64,000 nt of DNA from Chitinophagaceae bacterium. GTDB lineage: Bacteria; Bacteroidota; Bacteroidia; Chitinophagales; Chitinophagaceae. The DNA lies in assembly GCA_016699815.1 (NCBI GenBank), contig CP065012.1, forward strand, positions 806,001 through 870,000, written 5' to 3'. Below the pieces are notes generated by a model. That model did no database searches and was not told the DNA's origin. It saw only the letters and a list, made by a program, of their open reading frames with translations. Within the stretch, counting starts at the first letter, position 1. Every line of letters starts with the position of its first letter. The translations under genes and the position numbers were made by a program. Of this stretch, positions 34,874 through 43,638 are shown piece by piece.

Positions 34874-36292
34874 ATGAGTTCACAACAGTACAGTTTTTTT
34901 CAAAGTGTAGAAAAAAGTTTTGACAAAGCTGCAAAATTTACCAAATGGGATTTGGGAATTTTAGAACAAATAAAAGCCTGTAACAGTGTTTACAGGATGC
35001 GCTTCCCCATTAAAAGAGATAATGGCACAATTGAAGTTATTGAAGCGTATCGTGTGCAACACAGCCAGCATAAATCGCCATGTAAAGGAGGTATCCGTTT
35101 TAGTGATGAAGTAAACCAGGACGAAGTAATGGCTTTAAGTGCGTTAATGACGTATAAATGCGCCATTGTAAACGTACCTTTTGGTGGTGGTAAAGGCGGC
35201 ATAAAAATAAACCCACGCAACTACTCTACTTATGAACTGGAAAAAATTACCAGGCGCTATACTGCCGAGTTGGTAAAGAAAAATTTTATTGGCCCGGGCA
35301 TAGATGTACCTGCGCCGGATTATGGAACCGGCGAAAGGGAAATGGCCTGGATTGTAGATACTTATGCATCCCTTAAACCAGGCGAAATAGATGCTGCAGG
35401 CTGCGTTACCGGGAAACCGGTAACACAAGGTGGCGTAAGGGGAAGAAAAGAAGCAACCGGCCTGGGCGTTTTCTTTGGTACCAGGGAAGTGTGCAATATG
35501 GAAGATGTAATGAAAAAAATGGGTTTAACTACAGGTATTGCCGGCAAAAAAGTGGTAGTGCAGGGATTGGGTAATGTAGGCTATCACTCTGCCAAATTTT
35601 TTAGAGAAGCTGGTGCAATAGTTATAGGACTTGCCGAATACGAAGGCGCAATTTTTAATGCCAGCGGGCTTAATGAAGATGAGGTTTTTCAACACCGTAA
35701 AAAAACAGGGTCTATATTAAACTTTCCAGGGGCAACCAACCTGGCAAAAAATACCGATGCACTGGAAATGGAATGCGATATTTTAGTACCGGCCGCATTA
35801 GAAAATGTTATTAATGGCGAAAACGCACCCAGGGTAAAAGCAAAAATTGTAGCCGAAGCAGCCAATGGCCCTTGTACGCCTGAAGCCGATGAAGTTTTTA
35901 CAAAAAAAGGCATCCTATGCATTCCCGATATGTATCTTAATGCAGGTGGCGTAACCGTAAGTTATTTTGAATGGCTAAAAAACCTGAGCCATGTACGCTA
36001 CGGCCGTATGGAAAAACGATTTACCGAAAACCAAAATGCCCATATACTTTCCACAATGGAAACCCTTACCGATAAACAAGTGAGCGATGAGGAACGCAAA
36101 TTTATTATGCATGGGCCCGAAGAGGTTGACCTGGTACATAGCGGACTGGAAGAAACCATGATTTCTGCAACACGGGAAATTATGGATATATGGCAAAGCA
36201 ATCCTGCTATCCCCGACATGCGTACAGCAGCTTATGTAAATGCTATTAATAAAGTGGCAACCAGCTATGCCGAACTGGGAATTTTCCCATAG
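34874..36292 (+). CDS. Glutamate dehydrogenase family (Glu/Leu/Phe/Val dehydrogenase)
   Basis: 472 residues. The substrate-binding N-terminal domain has KGGIRFSDEVNQDEVMALS, MTYKCAIVNVPFGGGKGG (with the catalytic Lys region) and GPGIDVPAPDYGTGEREMAW. The dinucleotide-binding domain has KKVVVQGLGNVGYHSAKFF (GxGxxG). It interconverts glutamate and 2-oxoglutarate plus ammonia. Specificity for glutamate over branched-chain amino acids is inferred from the typical length and motifs. It completes a proline to 2-oxoglutarate route with the proline genes in this window, although they are not adjacent. Confidence 0.93.
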   Translation: MSSQQYSFFQSVEKSFDKAAKFTKWDLGILEQIKACNSVYRMRFPIKRDNGTIEVIEAYRVQHSQHKSPCKGGIRFSDEVNQDEVMALSALMTYKCAIVNVPFGGGKGGIKINPRNYSTYELEKITRRYTAELVKKNFIGPGIDVPAPDYGTGEREMAWIVDTYASLKPGEIDAAGCVTGKPVTQGGVRGRKEATGLGVFFGTREVCNMEDVMKKMGLTTGIAGKKVVVQGLGNVGYHSAKFFREAGAIVIGLAEYEGAIFNASGLNEDEVFQHRKKTGSILNFPGATNLAKNTDALEMECDILVPAALENVINGENAPRVKAKIVAEAANGPCTPEADEVFTKKGILCIPDMYLNAGGVTVSYFEWLKNLSHVRYGRMEKRFTENQNAHILSTMETLTDKQVSDEERKFIMHGPEEVDLVHSGLEETMISATREIMDIWQSNPAIPDMRTAAYVNAINKVATSYAELGIFP

Positions 36293-36355
36293 CAGTTATG
36301 ATTAATGATTTTTTGAAGCGGTAGTTTTCCCTGCCGCTTTTTTATTTTTGGCCAT

Positions 36356-36363
36356 TAACTTTG
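36356..36363 (+). promoter_or_regulatory. -7 box of fmt, probably leaderless
   Basis: TAACTTTG with only 4 nt before the ATG at 36368, the same spacing as for cca. No convincing -33 TTTG. Confidence 0.5.
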
Positions 36364-36367
36364 TTGC

Positions 36368-37303
36368 ATGATTCTATATAAAGATTTACGTATTGTTTTT
36401 ATGGGTACACCTGAGTTTTCCGTTGCTTCATTGGAGGTTTTGGTAAATGAGGGTTGCAATATTGTTGCGGTAATTACAGCGCCCGATAAGCCCGCCGGAC
36501 GTGGGATGCAAATGCAGCAAAGCGCCGTAAAACAATATGCATTAAGCAAACATTTAAAAATATTACAACCCGAAAAGTTAAAAAATAAGGATTTTATTGA
36601 TCAACTTAAAGAGTTGAAAGCAGATTTACAAATTGTGGTTGCTTTTAGGATGTTGCCCGAAATAGTATGGAATATGCCACCCTTGGGCACCATAAACCTG
36701 CATGGAAGCCTGCTACCGCAATACCGGGGCGCCGCACCCATTAACTGGGCCATAATTAATGGCGAAAAACAAACCGGTGTAACTACATTTTTATTACAAC
36801 ACGAAATAGATACCGGCAATATTTTATTACAGGAAGGTTTTGCCATTGAAGAAACGGATGATGCCGGTAGCATACATGATAAAATGAAAAAAATTGGCGC
36901 CGCTGTTCTGCTTAAAACCGTAAAAGCCATTGCATCTGGAACGCTTAAAGCTAAACCTCAATTAACAGATAATAACAGGGCTTTGCAACATGCACCTAAA
37001 ATATTTACTGAAACCTGCCTTATTAATTTTAATAAACCAGCTAACGAAGTATTTAATTTAATCAGGGGATTATCGCCCTACCCTGCTGCCTCGACCATAC
37101 TTAATAATAAAAAATTAAAAATTTATAAAGCTGCAATAATTAAAACGCAGCCACAAATACCTTCCGGGCAATGGCAATCGGATAAAAAGAATTTTTTGTA
37201 CTTTTCCTGTAGCAATGGATATATCAGCGTACTGGAATTGCAGCTTGAAGGAAAAAAGAAAATGAAGATTGATGAGTTTTTAAGAGGATATAGGTTTGAA
37301 TAA
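36368..37303 (+). CDS. fmt: Methionyl-tRNA formyltransferase
   Basis: It formylates initiator Met-tRNA for translation start. 311 residues: the N-terminal formyltransferase domain shows IVFMGTPEFSVASLEVL, the folate/catalytic region INLHGSLLPQYRGAAPINWA (Asn-His with HGSLLP) and the LQHEIDTGNILLQE loop. The C-terminal OB-like domain starts near NRALQHAPKIFTE. The start at 36368 gives seven residues more than the usual opening, but the promoter box just upstream agrees with it. It follows the glutamate dehydrogenase gene by 75 nt. Confidence 0.96.
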   Translation: MILYKDLRIVFMGTPEFSVASLEVLVNEGCNIVAVITAPDKPAGRGMQMQQSAVKQYALSKHLKILQPEKLKNKDFIDQLKELKADLQIVVAFRMLPEIVWNMPPLGTINLHGSLLPQYRGAAPINWAIINGEKQTGVTTFLLQHEIDTGNILLQEGFAIEETDDAGSIHDKMKKIGAAVLLKTVKAIASGTLKAKPQLTDNNRALQHAPKIFTETCLINFNKPANEVFNLIRGLSPYPAASTILNNKKLKIYKAAIIKTQPQIPSGQWQSDKKNFLYFSCSNGYISVLELQLEGKKKMKIDEFLRGYRFE

Positions 37304-37499
37304 GGAATTTGTACTTACTGCTCATAAATTATATTTAATGAAGCCTTTTTAAAATTATTTTTACTTTTTAGCTACTGAGCACTTTTTTACACAAAACAGC
37401 TATTATGTAACCTATAAAATAGAAAGGCATGAAAGCAGGGCGAGTATACCCATTACCATAAATGGAAATTCCATTTTGTAAATTGCGTAGTACCTGCAT

Positions 37500-38630
37500 T
37501 TATTTTAGTTTCAACCTGGCCAAAAACTCCTTGCTCAGCGCCGCCTTTGGCATTACCAGGCTGATGGTATTAATGGCAAAATAAGGCCCGGAAACTTCAA
37601 TGAGCCCATTATACGGACCAATATTTCCCCAGGAATTTTTTACTGTAAAAAATTCTTTGCCTTCTTTTGTTTTAACCAGCCCGGTGATATGCATCAGGTG
37701 ATCGTCCTGCGTAGTAAGGTTTTCAAATAACTTTTGGCGTATAGCCGGGTTCCATTCTGCTTCGGGCATATCGGCAGTAAAAGAATCGGCAGCAACTTTT
37801 TTAACCGGGTCAATATACAAGGCCAAGCCTTTTTTTTGCCTGAAACCGTTATTGCTCACATCGGCATCCCACAATACCGTAAAGCCGTTGTTGATGGCTG
37901 CTTTGGTAACCTTTATTAATTCTTCCATTGGAATGTTATAATAACTCCCATTGCTGAAATTATCGGGTATATCAATAATAAAAGTCTCGTAGAAAGGCTT
38001 GTGCGTAAACGAAGTAAGGTTTACATAATCCGATGCATTAAACTTCAAGACTTCTACTGCAAAATTTTTTGCCGTATATTCTTTGCCTTCAAAATTGAAT
38101 TTATCAGGAGCTGCGCCCATGTATTTATCCAAGATTTGTGCTACTCCTTTTTGCCAATGCGGCATAAGTGGTTTATGTTTCAATAAGCTGTCAAGATAAA
38201 TTTTTAATTCATTCACTAACTTACTATGGTTATACTCTTGCTGGGTGGGCAATAAGCCGCTATAAGCCTCTTCGGGCATGGATCCGTATTTGGCAATAGC
38301 CTCTATTACATTATGGCCAAGCCCGCCTTCGCCAAACTGTGCTGCTCCTTGCCGCATAACATAATTGGTAGCTTTATCTAAATAAATATTTCGTACCGTA
38401 AACATTTCGCTGAGGTTAATATTGCTATTGTTATTTTTTAGCAATTGGCTCTCCAGCAATGATGTGGTGGAAAAAGACCAGCAGGTACCCGTTTGCCCCT
38501 GGTTTTTTACTGCGGTGGCAAGGTTTGCTTTTTCAATACTAAAATCATTTTTTAATGCTTCCGGGATATCCTGGGCAGATAAAAATAAAAAGCTTGTAAC
38601 AAAACAAATACAAAAAATAAATTTTTTCAT
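37500..38630 (-). CDS. Secreted C1B-family cysteine peptidase (aminopeptidase C/bleomycin hydrolase-like)
   Basis: 376 residues with a signal peptide (KKFIFCICFVTSFLFLSAQ). The papain-fold catalytic residues are clear: Gln44 and Cys50 in NQGQTGTCWSF, His near 313 in DDHLMHITG and Asn near 332 in KNSWG. The order and the long insertion between Cys and His fit the C1B (PepC/bleomycin hydrolase) branch. It is exported, unlike the cytosolic PepC. It starts 6 nt after the stop of the LysM gene and is almost certainly translated from the same mRNA. Confidence 0.9.
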   Translation of the reverse strand: MKKFIFCICFVTSFLFLSAQDIPEALKNDFSIEKANLATAVKNQGQTGTCWSFSTTSLLESQLLKNNNSNINLSEMFTVRNIYLDKATNYVMRQGAAQFGEGGLGHNVIEAIAKYGSMPEEAYSGLLPTQQEYNHSKLVNELKIYLDSLLKHKPLMPHWQKGVAQILDKYMGAAPDKFNFEGKEYTAKNFAVEVLKFNASDYVNLTSFTHKPFYETFIIDIPDNFSNGSYYNIPMEELIKVTKAAINNGFTVLWDADVSNNGFRQKKGLALYIDPVKKVAADSFTADMPEAEWNPAIRQKLFENLTTQDDHLMHITGLVKTKEGKEFFTVKNSWGNIGPYNGLIEVSGPYFAINTISLVMPKAALSKEFLARLKLK

Positions 38631-38636
38631 TTTACA

Positions 38637-39572
38637 TTAATATTGAACTGAACAATTAAAGTTGGTTTCCCCATCACCAAGGCTGGCGGCGGCAGCATTA
38701 CTTACAATTATGGTTAACGCATCATTTTGTTTCATTTCGGGAATTACATCCAGCACTTTGGCATAAATTATTTTTTGCGTTTGCGCCGAAGTTATTTTTA
38801 CTATGGTACCTGCCGGCGCCATATTGTATAAGCAATAAAATTTTCCATCGTCCCAGCCGCTGGTACTTTTAAACGTGCTGGCCAAGCCGGTTTCTGATTT
38901 TAGATTTTTATTAGTTGATTGCTCCTGGTATTTTGCCTGGAAAAAACCTAAGCTGGTAACTGTAGTTTTGGATGGCTGCTCCTGCACAGGTTTTGATTGG
39001 GACATTTCTACTTTTTCTTTTATTATTTCCGGCTCATCCTGCTTTTTTGAATTTTTATTAATTGGCGTTTGTACAATTTCAGTTTTAGCGTTGCCATTTT
39101 CATACCCTACAATCAACTTTTCACCAATTGTTAAACTTTCACCAGAAAGATGGTTCCACTTTTTAATATTCTCTATAGAAGTGTTGAACCGCTTACTAAT
39201 ACCATATAACCCTTCTTTGGGTTGAACTGTATAATATATTGCCGGTAAATTTTTGAGTTCCTGTGCAATGGGAGCTGATTTCTTTTCAGGCTCCAGAACA
39301 TTTTTCTTTATGGGTTCGGCTGGTTTTTCAGTAACAGCGGTAGTAGCAGCCGTTTGCGGCATGGGCGCTGCCGATGATGGGATTTTTAAAACCTGCCCAA
39401 GGCTAAGGCCTTTATCAAATGGAATATGGTTGTACTCTGCCAGTGCACGGGGATGAACATTATATAAACGGCCTATTGAAAAAAGTGTTTCCTTGGCTGC
39501 AACTGTATGTGTTTTTTGCGCCATTGCAGCCAATGGCAAAGCACACAACAACAGGGCAATTATTTTTTTCAT
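38637..39572 (-). CDS. Exported LysM protein with C-terminal RlpA-like double-psi barrel
   Basis: 311 residues: signal peptide (KKIIALLLCALPLAAMAQ), two LysM domains (about 20-65, THTVAAKETLFSIGRLYNVH; about 112-157, YYTVQPKEGLYGISKRFNTS) joined by a Pro/Lys-rich linker, a second linker, and a C-terminal domain of about 85 residues (LASTFKSTSGWDDGKFYCLY ... VLDVIPEMKQNDALTIIVS). The C-terminal domain resembles an RlpA-like double-psi beta-barrel. The LysM units should bind peptidoglycan in the periplasm. Whether the barrel is a lytic transglycosylase is uncertain; I do not see the full RlpA active site. Upstream partner of the cysteine peptidase. Confidence 0.82.
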   Translation of the reverse strand: MKKIIALLLCALPLAAMAQKTHTVAAKETLFSIGRLYNVHPRALAEYNHIPFDKGLSLGQVLKIPSSAAPMPQTAATTAVTEKPAEPIKKNVLEPEKKSAPIAQELKNLPAIYYTVQPKEGLYGISKRFNTSIENIKKWNHLSGESLTIGEKLIVGYENGNAKTEIVQTPINKNSKKQDEPEIIKEKVEMSQSKPVQEQPSKTTVTSLGFFQAKYQEQSTNKNLKSETGLASTFKSTSGWDDGKFYCLYNMAPAGTIVKITSAQTQKIIYAKVLDVIPEMKQNDALTIIVSNAAAASLGDGETNFNCSVQY

Positions 39573-39625
39573 GGTTAATAATTAGTGGCTACAAAGATGC
39601 AAAAAAATAGCGTTAAAAAATATGC

Positions 39626-40992
39626 TTATTTGTTAAGGATACGCCATTCCTTTGGATAATAATTATTGGCCCTATTGGGTAAAATTTTAATAAACCCAAT
39701 TCCGAGTGATTTATACTTTAGCAATGCCCAGCCTTTTACCGCTGTTTCAATACGGATATCTTTCCGGCGTAAATAATCGAGTGCAATTGATTTCTCTGCT
39801 TCGATAACAGGAAATTTTCCGGCAATTTGTGTAGCCAAAGCCAACTCATGATGTGGCAACAACTCATTACGCAACAAAGCGCCCACCTGCACACCGGCTT
39901 TTTTTAAATAAAGTACTTGCTGCAATTGTTGCAAATGGGCAAACCCCTTTTGCGGAAAAGCAAATACATCATTATTGAATTTAAATAAAGCAATATCGCC
40001 CTTAATATCGGTATACTGCTGCACCAGGTTTATTTCATTTTTTGAAAGCGGGTTAAATTTATTTCCCACTGCAATTTTTATGGTTCCGATATCTTCATTT
40101 TTTCTGAAAGCAGCCATATAAAACCCTTCGCCTTTTAATTTATTCGGATAAAATCGGTATCCAATAGCATTGCTGCCTTCAGCTTTTGACGCAACAATAT
40201 TCCATAATGGATTTATTGAAAGCTCCAGGGAAGCCATATTTTTTTGTTGCATCAGCCAATTTGTAATAGCCTCATTTTCCTGGAGGGAATAAGAACAGGT
40301 GGAATAAATTAAAATACCATTTTGCTTTAAAGCAGGCAATACATTAGCTAAAATCCTTTGTTGCCTTTGGCTGCAAAATTCTACTGCCTTTAAACTCCAT
40401 TCTCTCATGGCCGCTTCATCTTTCCTGAAAAGGCCGCTGCCGCTGCATGGCGCATCCACTACTATTACATCAAAAAAATTTTTAAGCCTGCTAAAATCAG
40501 ATGAATCATTATTGCTTACCACAACATTTGCTGCGCCCCATTTTGCAATATTCTCCGAAAGTATATTTACCCTGGATTTTATTACTTCGTTACTAAGCAG
40601 TAAACTGTCTTCTGAAATCAAGGATTGAATAAGTGTTGATTTTCCACCTGGTGCTGCACATAAATCCAGTACCGTTAAATTTTCTTTAAGGTTACAGGTT
40701 TGCCTGAGCGCTTCTGCTAAAAACATGCTGCTTGCTTCCTGCACATAATATGCGCCTGCATGAAAAAAAGGGTCGAGTGTAAACGAAGGCCTTTCAGGAA
40801 GGTAATACCCATCGGCATTCCAGGGAACATGCTCCGAAAAGGGAAATTCAAGTTGTTGCAAAAATTTTTTTGGGTGTTGATCCGGACAGCCGTAACCTGC
40901 TCTCCAGCTTCATGTGAAGCAATAAAACTGTCTTTTTCAAAACCCGGACAGTTGGCTAAAGAGTTTAAAAAATCTGCTGGAAATTTCAACAA
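39626..40992 (-). pseudogene. NOL1/NOP2/Sun (RsmF/RsmB-like) rRNA cytosine-C5 methyltransferase, split by a one-base frameshift
   Basis: Two reading frames join into one protein. The N-terminal part (40992 to about 40872, FPADFLNSLANCPGFEKDSF ... GEQVTAVRINTQ) is in one frame; the rest (LQQLEFPFSEHVPWNADGYY onward) is in another. The break falls at a homopolymer, A7 followed by T5 on the coding strand (40871-40860); adding one base there restores a single frame. The downstream part holds the SAM site LDLCAAPGGKST, the catalytic-region cysteines in DAPCSGSGLFRKD and YSTCSYSLQENEA, and a C-terminal RNA-binding domain. The only in-frame starts are TTG (40992/40989), because a stop lies just upstream. 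It may be a true mutation, a sequencing error or slippage-expressed. Confidence 0.8.
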
Positions 40993-41008
40993 AGCTTAAT
41001 AATATGTT

Positions 41009-41455
41009 CTATTTTATTTTGTCAAAGTCCACAATGGCCACGGTATGTCTGCTTACACAAACCAGTAGGCCACTTTCATTTACCAATTTAATATCCCACA
41101 CATGGGAGCTTTTACCCAGGTGCAGCGGCGTAGCAGTTGCGGTTACAAATCCGCTTCGTACCCCTTTAATATGATTGGCATTTATCTCCATACCAACGCA
41201 AATATATTTTGTATTATCTATTACCAAATAAGAGCCAATACTTCCAATAGTTTCCGCCAGGGAACAGCTTGCGCCGCCATGTAATAAGCCATAAGGCTGA
41301 ATGGTATTTTCTGATACCGGCATTTTCATTTTCAAAAAATCAGGGCCAATATCCACCCACTCCATACCTAATAATGCACTCATGCCCATGGGCTTTATAG
41401 ATTTAAGCTGGCTAATGTCAATAGTTTTATTGAACCAAATTGAAGGTTTGCTCAC
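41009..41455 (-). CDS. Hotdog-fold thioesterase, MenI/YdiI-like
   Basis: 148 residues from a GTG start. The hotdog active-site segment QPYGLLHGGASCSLAETIGS, with its conserved Glu, and the following GMEINANHIKGVRSGFV and PLHLGKSSHVWDIKL closely resemble E. coli YdiI/MenI, which hydrolyses 1,4-dihydroxy-2-naphthoyl-CoA in menaquinone synthesis. Generic PaaI-type acyl-CoA thioesterase is the alternative. It sits between coaD and the rRNA methyltransferase on the same strand, with gaps of 43 and 16 nt. Confidence 0.85.
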   Translation of the reverse strand: MSKPSIWFNKTIDISQLKSIKPMGMSALLGMEWVDIGPDFLKMKMPVSENTIQPYGLLHGGASCSLAETIGSIGSYLVIDNTKYICVGMEINANHIKGVRSGFVTATATPLHLGKSSHVWDIKLVNESGLLVCVSRHTVAIVDFDKIK

Positions 41456-41498
41456 AAAAATTTATTTAATAATAAAAGAAATTAAAAATTGTTTACCC

Positions 41499-41978
41499 TT
41501 AAACAACCGAAATATGTTTTAAAGATTCATTCACCACATCGGGAAGAAATGAAGAAACATCGCCACCGTTTTTCAATACATCCCTCACCAGGGTGGATGC
41601 AACTGAAGTATATTGAGGAAGGCAGGTTAAAAATATAGTTTCAATATTATTGGCTAGGCTGCGGTTCATATCGGCAATGGCTTTTTCATATTCAAAATCG
41701 TTTACGTAACGGATGCCTCTTAAAATATATTCTGCACCTACCTGCTTGCAACATTCAATGGTAAGTCCACCATACACTACAGCATCTACTTTTGGGTTGC
41801 TCCTATACATATCTTTAAGCCATTTAAGGCGTTGTTCTTCACTAAACATGGGTTGTTTATTCATATTACTGCCAATGCCAATCACCACTTTATCAAATAA
41901 TGGGAGCGCACGGTCTATAATATCTTTATGGCCAAGGGTTACTGGGTCAAACGTTCCCGGAAACAAACAAATTTTCAT
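41499..41978 (-). CDS. coaD: Phosphopantetheine adenylyltransferase
   Basis: Penultimate step of coenzyme A synthesis: 4'-phosphopantetheine plus ATP to dephospho-CoA. The 159 residues match the family length. They show the nucleotidyltransferase motif FPGTFDPVTLGH, the substrate-binding GAEYILRGIRYVNDFEYE and the second nucleotide signature YTSVASTLVRDV. It lies 23 nt after pyrB on the same strand, so cotranscription is likely. Confidence 0.97.
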   Translation of the reverse strand: MKICLFPGTFDPVTLGHKDIIDRALPLFDKVVIGIGSNMNKQPMFSEEQRLKWLKDMYRSNPKVDAVVYGGLTIECCKQVGAEYILRGIRYVNDFEYEKAIADMNRSLANNIETIFLTCLPQYTSVASTLVRDVLKNGGDVSSFLPDVVNESLKHISVV

Positions 41979-42001
41979 AAAGAAATAGTTTAGTTAATAA
42001 T

Positions 42002-42937
42002 TTATGATTGGCTTTTGTTACCTGCAAGTAAATATAAAATTGCCATTCGCACTGCCACGCCATTTTCTACCTGTTGTAAAATTATGGAATGCCGGCTATC
42101 GGCAACATCGCTGTCAATTTCCACACCACGGTTTATTGGCCCAGGGTGCATAATTACAATATCTTTTTTTATAGAATCCAGCATTTTGGAAGTTACGCCA
42201 TAGGAAAGGTTGTACTCCCTAAGTGAAGAAAAAAGCACCTGGTTTTGCCTTTCTAATTGGATACGCAATATGTTGGCTACGTCGCACCACTCCAAAGCTT
42301 TACGTAAGTTGTATTCTACTTTTACGTTGAGGGCTTGTTCAATATATTTTGGAATTAAAGTAGGCGGGCCTGCCAGCATTACTTCTGCGCCCATTTTGGT
42401 AAGCAAATAAATATTACTAAGCGCCACTCGGGAATGCATAATATCTCCTACCAAAACAATTTTTTTCCCCTGGAGGGTGCCGAGTTTTTCAATGATGGAA
42501 AAAGCATCGAGCAATGCCTGAGACGGGTGTTCATTTATTCCATCACCTGCATTTACAATTGCAGTATGAGGCAAATGCCTGGCTAAAAAATGTGGCGCAC
42601 CGCTTGAGCTATGGCGCATTACCAGCATATCCACCTTCATACTAAGGATATTGTTTACCGTATCCAATAAAGTTTCCCCTTTTGAAACCGATGAACCCGA
42701 TGCAGCAAAATTTATAGTGTCGGCGCTGAGTCTTTTTTCGGCAAGTTCAAATGATATCCTTGTACGGGTACTGTTTTCATAAAAAAGGTTTACGATGGTA
42801 ACATCTCTTAAGGAAGGTACTTTTTTAATGGGCCTTTGCAGTACTTCTTTAAAATTGGTTGCGGTAGCTAAAATAGATGAAATATCTCCTGAGGTGAGTT
42901 CTTTAATGCCGAGTAAATGTTTGGTTGAAAGCTGCAT
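42002..42937 (-). CDS. pyrB: Aspartate carbamoyltransferase, catalytic subunit
   Basis: Catalyses the committed step of pyrimidine synthesis, carbamoyl phosphate plus aspartate to carbamoyl aspartate. 311 residues with the carbamoyl-phosphate site ENSTRTRISFELAEKRL, the catalytic loop SSVSKGETLLDT, RHSSSGAPHFLA, the INEHPSQALLDAFSI motif and the aspartate-binding MHPGPINRGVEI. No pyrI regulatory subunit is adjacent; instead pyrR is encoded directly upstream (61-nt gap), which is the arrangement of non-enteric bacteria. Confidence 0.97.
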   Translation of the reverse strand: MQLSTKHLLGIKELTSGDISSILATATNFKEVLQRPIKKVPSLRDVTIVNLFYENSTRTRISFELAEKRLSADTINFAASGSSVSKGETLLDTVNNILSMKVDMLVMRHSSSGAPHFLARHLPHTAIVNAGDGINEHPSQALLDAFSIIEKLGTLQGKKIVLVGDIMHSRVALSNIYLLTKMGAEVMLAGPPTLIPKYIEQALNVKVEYNLRKALEWCDVANILRIQLERQNQVLFSSLREYNLSYGVTSKMLDSIKKDIVIMHPGPINRGVEIDSDVADSRHSIILQQVENGVAVRMAILYLLAGNKSQS

Positions 42938-42998
42938 TAAAAGTCAAAGCTAAAGTAAAAAATTGGGTTTTGCTATTTCCATTAAAAAACATTTACCA

Positions 42999-43508
42999 TT
43001 AGTAAAGCTCCACTTCGTTGGTTTGCCTGTTGAGTTTTACTTTTTGAGAAGGGCTTGTATCTATTGCAATACCACAATAATCAGGCTGAATGGGCAATTG
43101 CCGGCTAAAACGGCGATTAACCAGTACGCATAATTTTACCCCGGCAGGGCGGCCAAAATCGTTCAATGCATCTAATGCGGCCCTTATGGTACGGCCGGTA
43201 TGCAACACATCATCTATAAGTACAACCTGCTTCCCTTCTATAGAAAAACTAATATCTGTTTTTGCCGGCTGGTGCAGTTCTTCCCGTATATCATCCCTGT
43301 AAAAGGTTATATCCAGCAGACCATATTGTATTTTTTCATGGGGAAGCAGAGATTGAATTATGGCTACTATTTTATCGCTCACCGCAGTTCCCCTGGGTTG
43401 CAGGCCAATAAAAACCACATCACTAAGCGAGGCATAACCTTCTACTAAATGATAGGCCAGCCTTTTAATGGTAAACTGCAACTGGTTACTGTCTAAAATT
43501 ATTTTCAA
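42999..43508 (-). CDS. pyrR: Pyrimidine operon regulator PyrR / uracil phosphoribosyltransferase
   Basis: 169 residues of the PRTase fold with the PRPP-binding motif VVLIDDVLHTGRTIRAALDA and the family features LADVVFIGLQPRG-like (here LSDVVFIGLQPRGTAVSDKI) and DITFYRDD. It may regulate the downstream pyrB by RNA binding and also salvages uracil. The start is a TTG at 43508; no in-frame ATG precedes it. The predicted leader is short (about 13 nt), so no PyrR-dependent attenuator is visible in front of pyrR itself. Confidence 0.93.
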   Translation of the reverse strand: MKIILDSNQLQFTIKRLAYHLVEGYASLSDVVFIGLQPRGTAVSDKIVAIIQSLLPHEKIQYGLLDITFYRDDIREELHQPAKTDISFSIEGKQVVLIDDVLHTGRTIRAALDALNDFGRPAGVKLCVLVNRRFSRQLPIQPDYCGIAIDTSPSQKVKLNRQTNEVELY

Positions 43509-43526
43509 AAGCGATAATTTATTCGA

Positions 43527-43554
43527 TAAAATTAGCCGTTTTAACCTTTACAAA
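43527..43554 (-). promoter_or_regulatory. Possible promoter of pyrR-pyrB
   Basis: Minus-strand TTTG (43554-43551), 16-nt spacer and TAATTTTA (43534-43527), one mismatch from TAnnTTTG. It lies between the upstream gene's terminator and pyrR. Confidence 0.3.
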
Positions 43555-43558
43555 AAAA

Positions 43559-43586
43559 CAAATCCCTGCAATATAACAGGGATTTG
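43559..43586 (-). terminator. Terminator upstream of pyrR
   Basis: 10-bp stem CAAATCCCTG / CAGGGATTTG with an 8-nt loop, then a T-rich tract on the minus strand. It lies downstream of the CBM48-HhH gene and upstream of the candidate pyrR promoter, so it most likely ends the former. Confidence 0.75.
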
Positions 43587-43638
43587 ATATTTACTTATGA
43601 TCCAGAATAATCTTATATAAAAACAGCATACAGGGTTG

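Noticed and set aside
37460..37476. Palindrome AAATGGAA-A-TTCCATTT downstream of the cysteine peptidase gene
   Set aside because: AT-rich, no U-tract, weak predicted stability; not a convincing terminator.
43509..43638. PyrR-controlled attenuator upstream of pyrR
   Set aside because: The hairpin at 43559-43586 lies upstream of the only plausible promoter, and no antiterminator or PyrR-binding loop could be drawn; it is better read as the terminator of the preceding gene.
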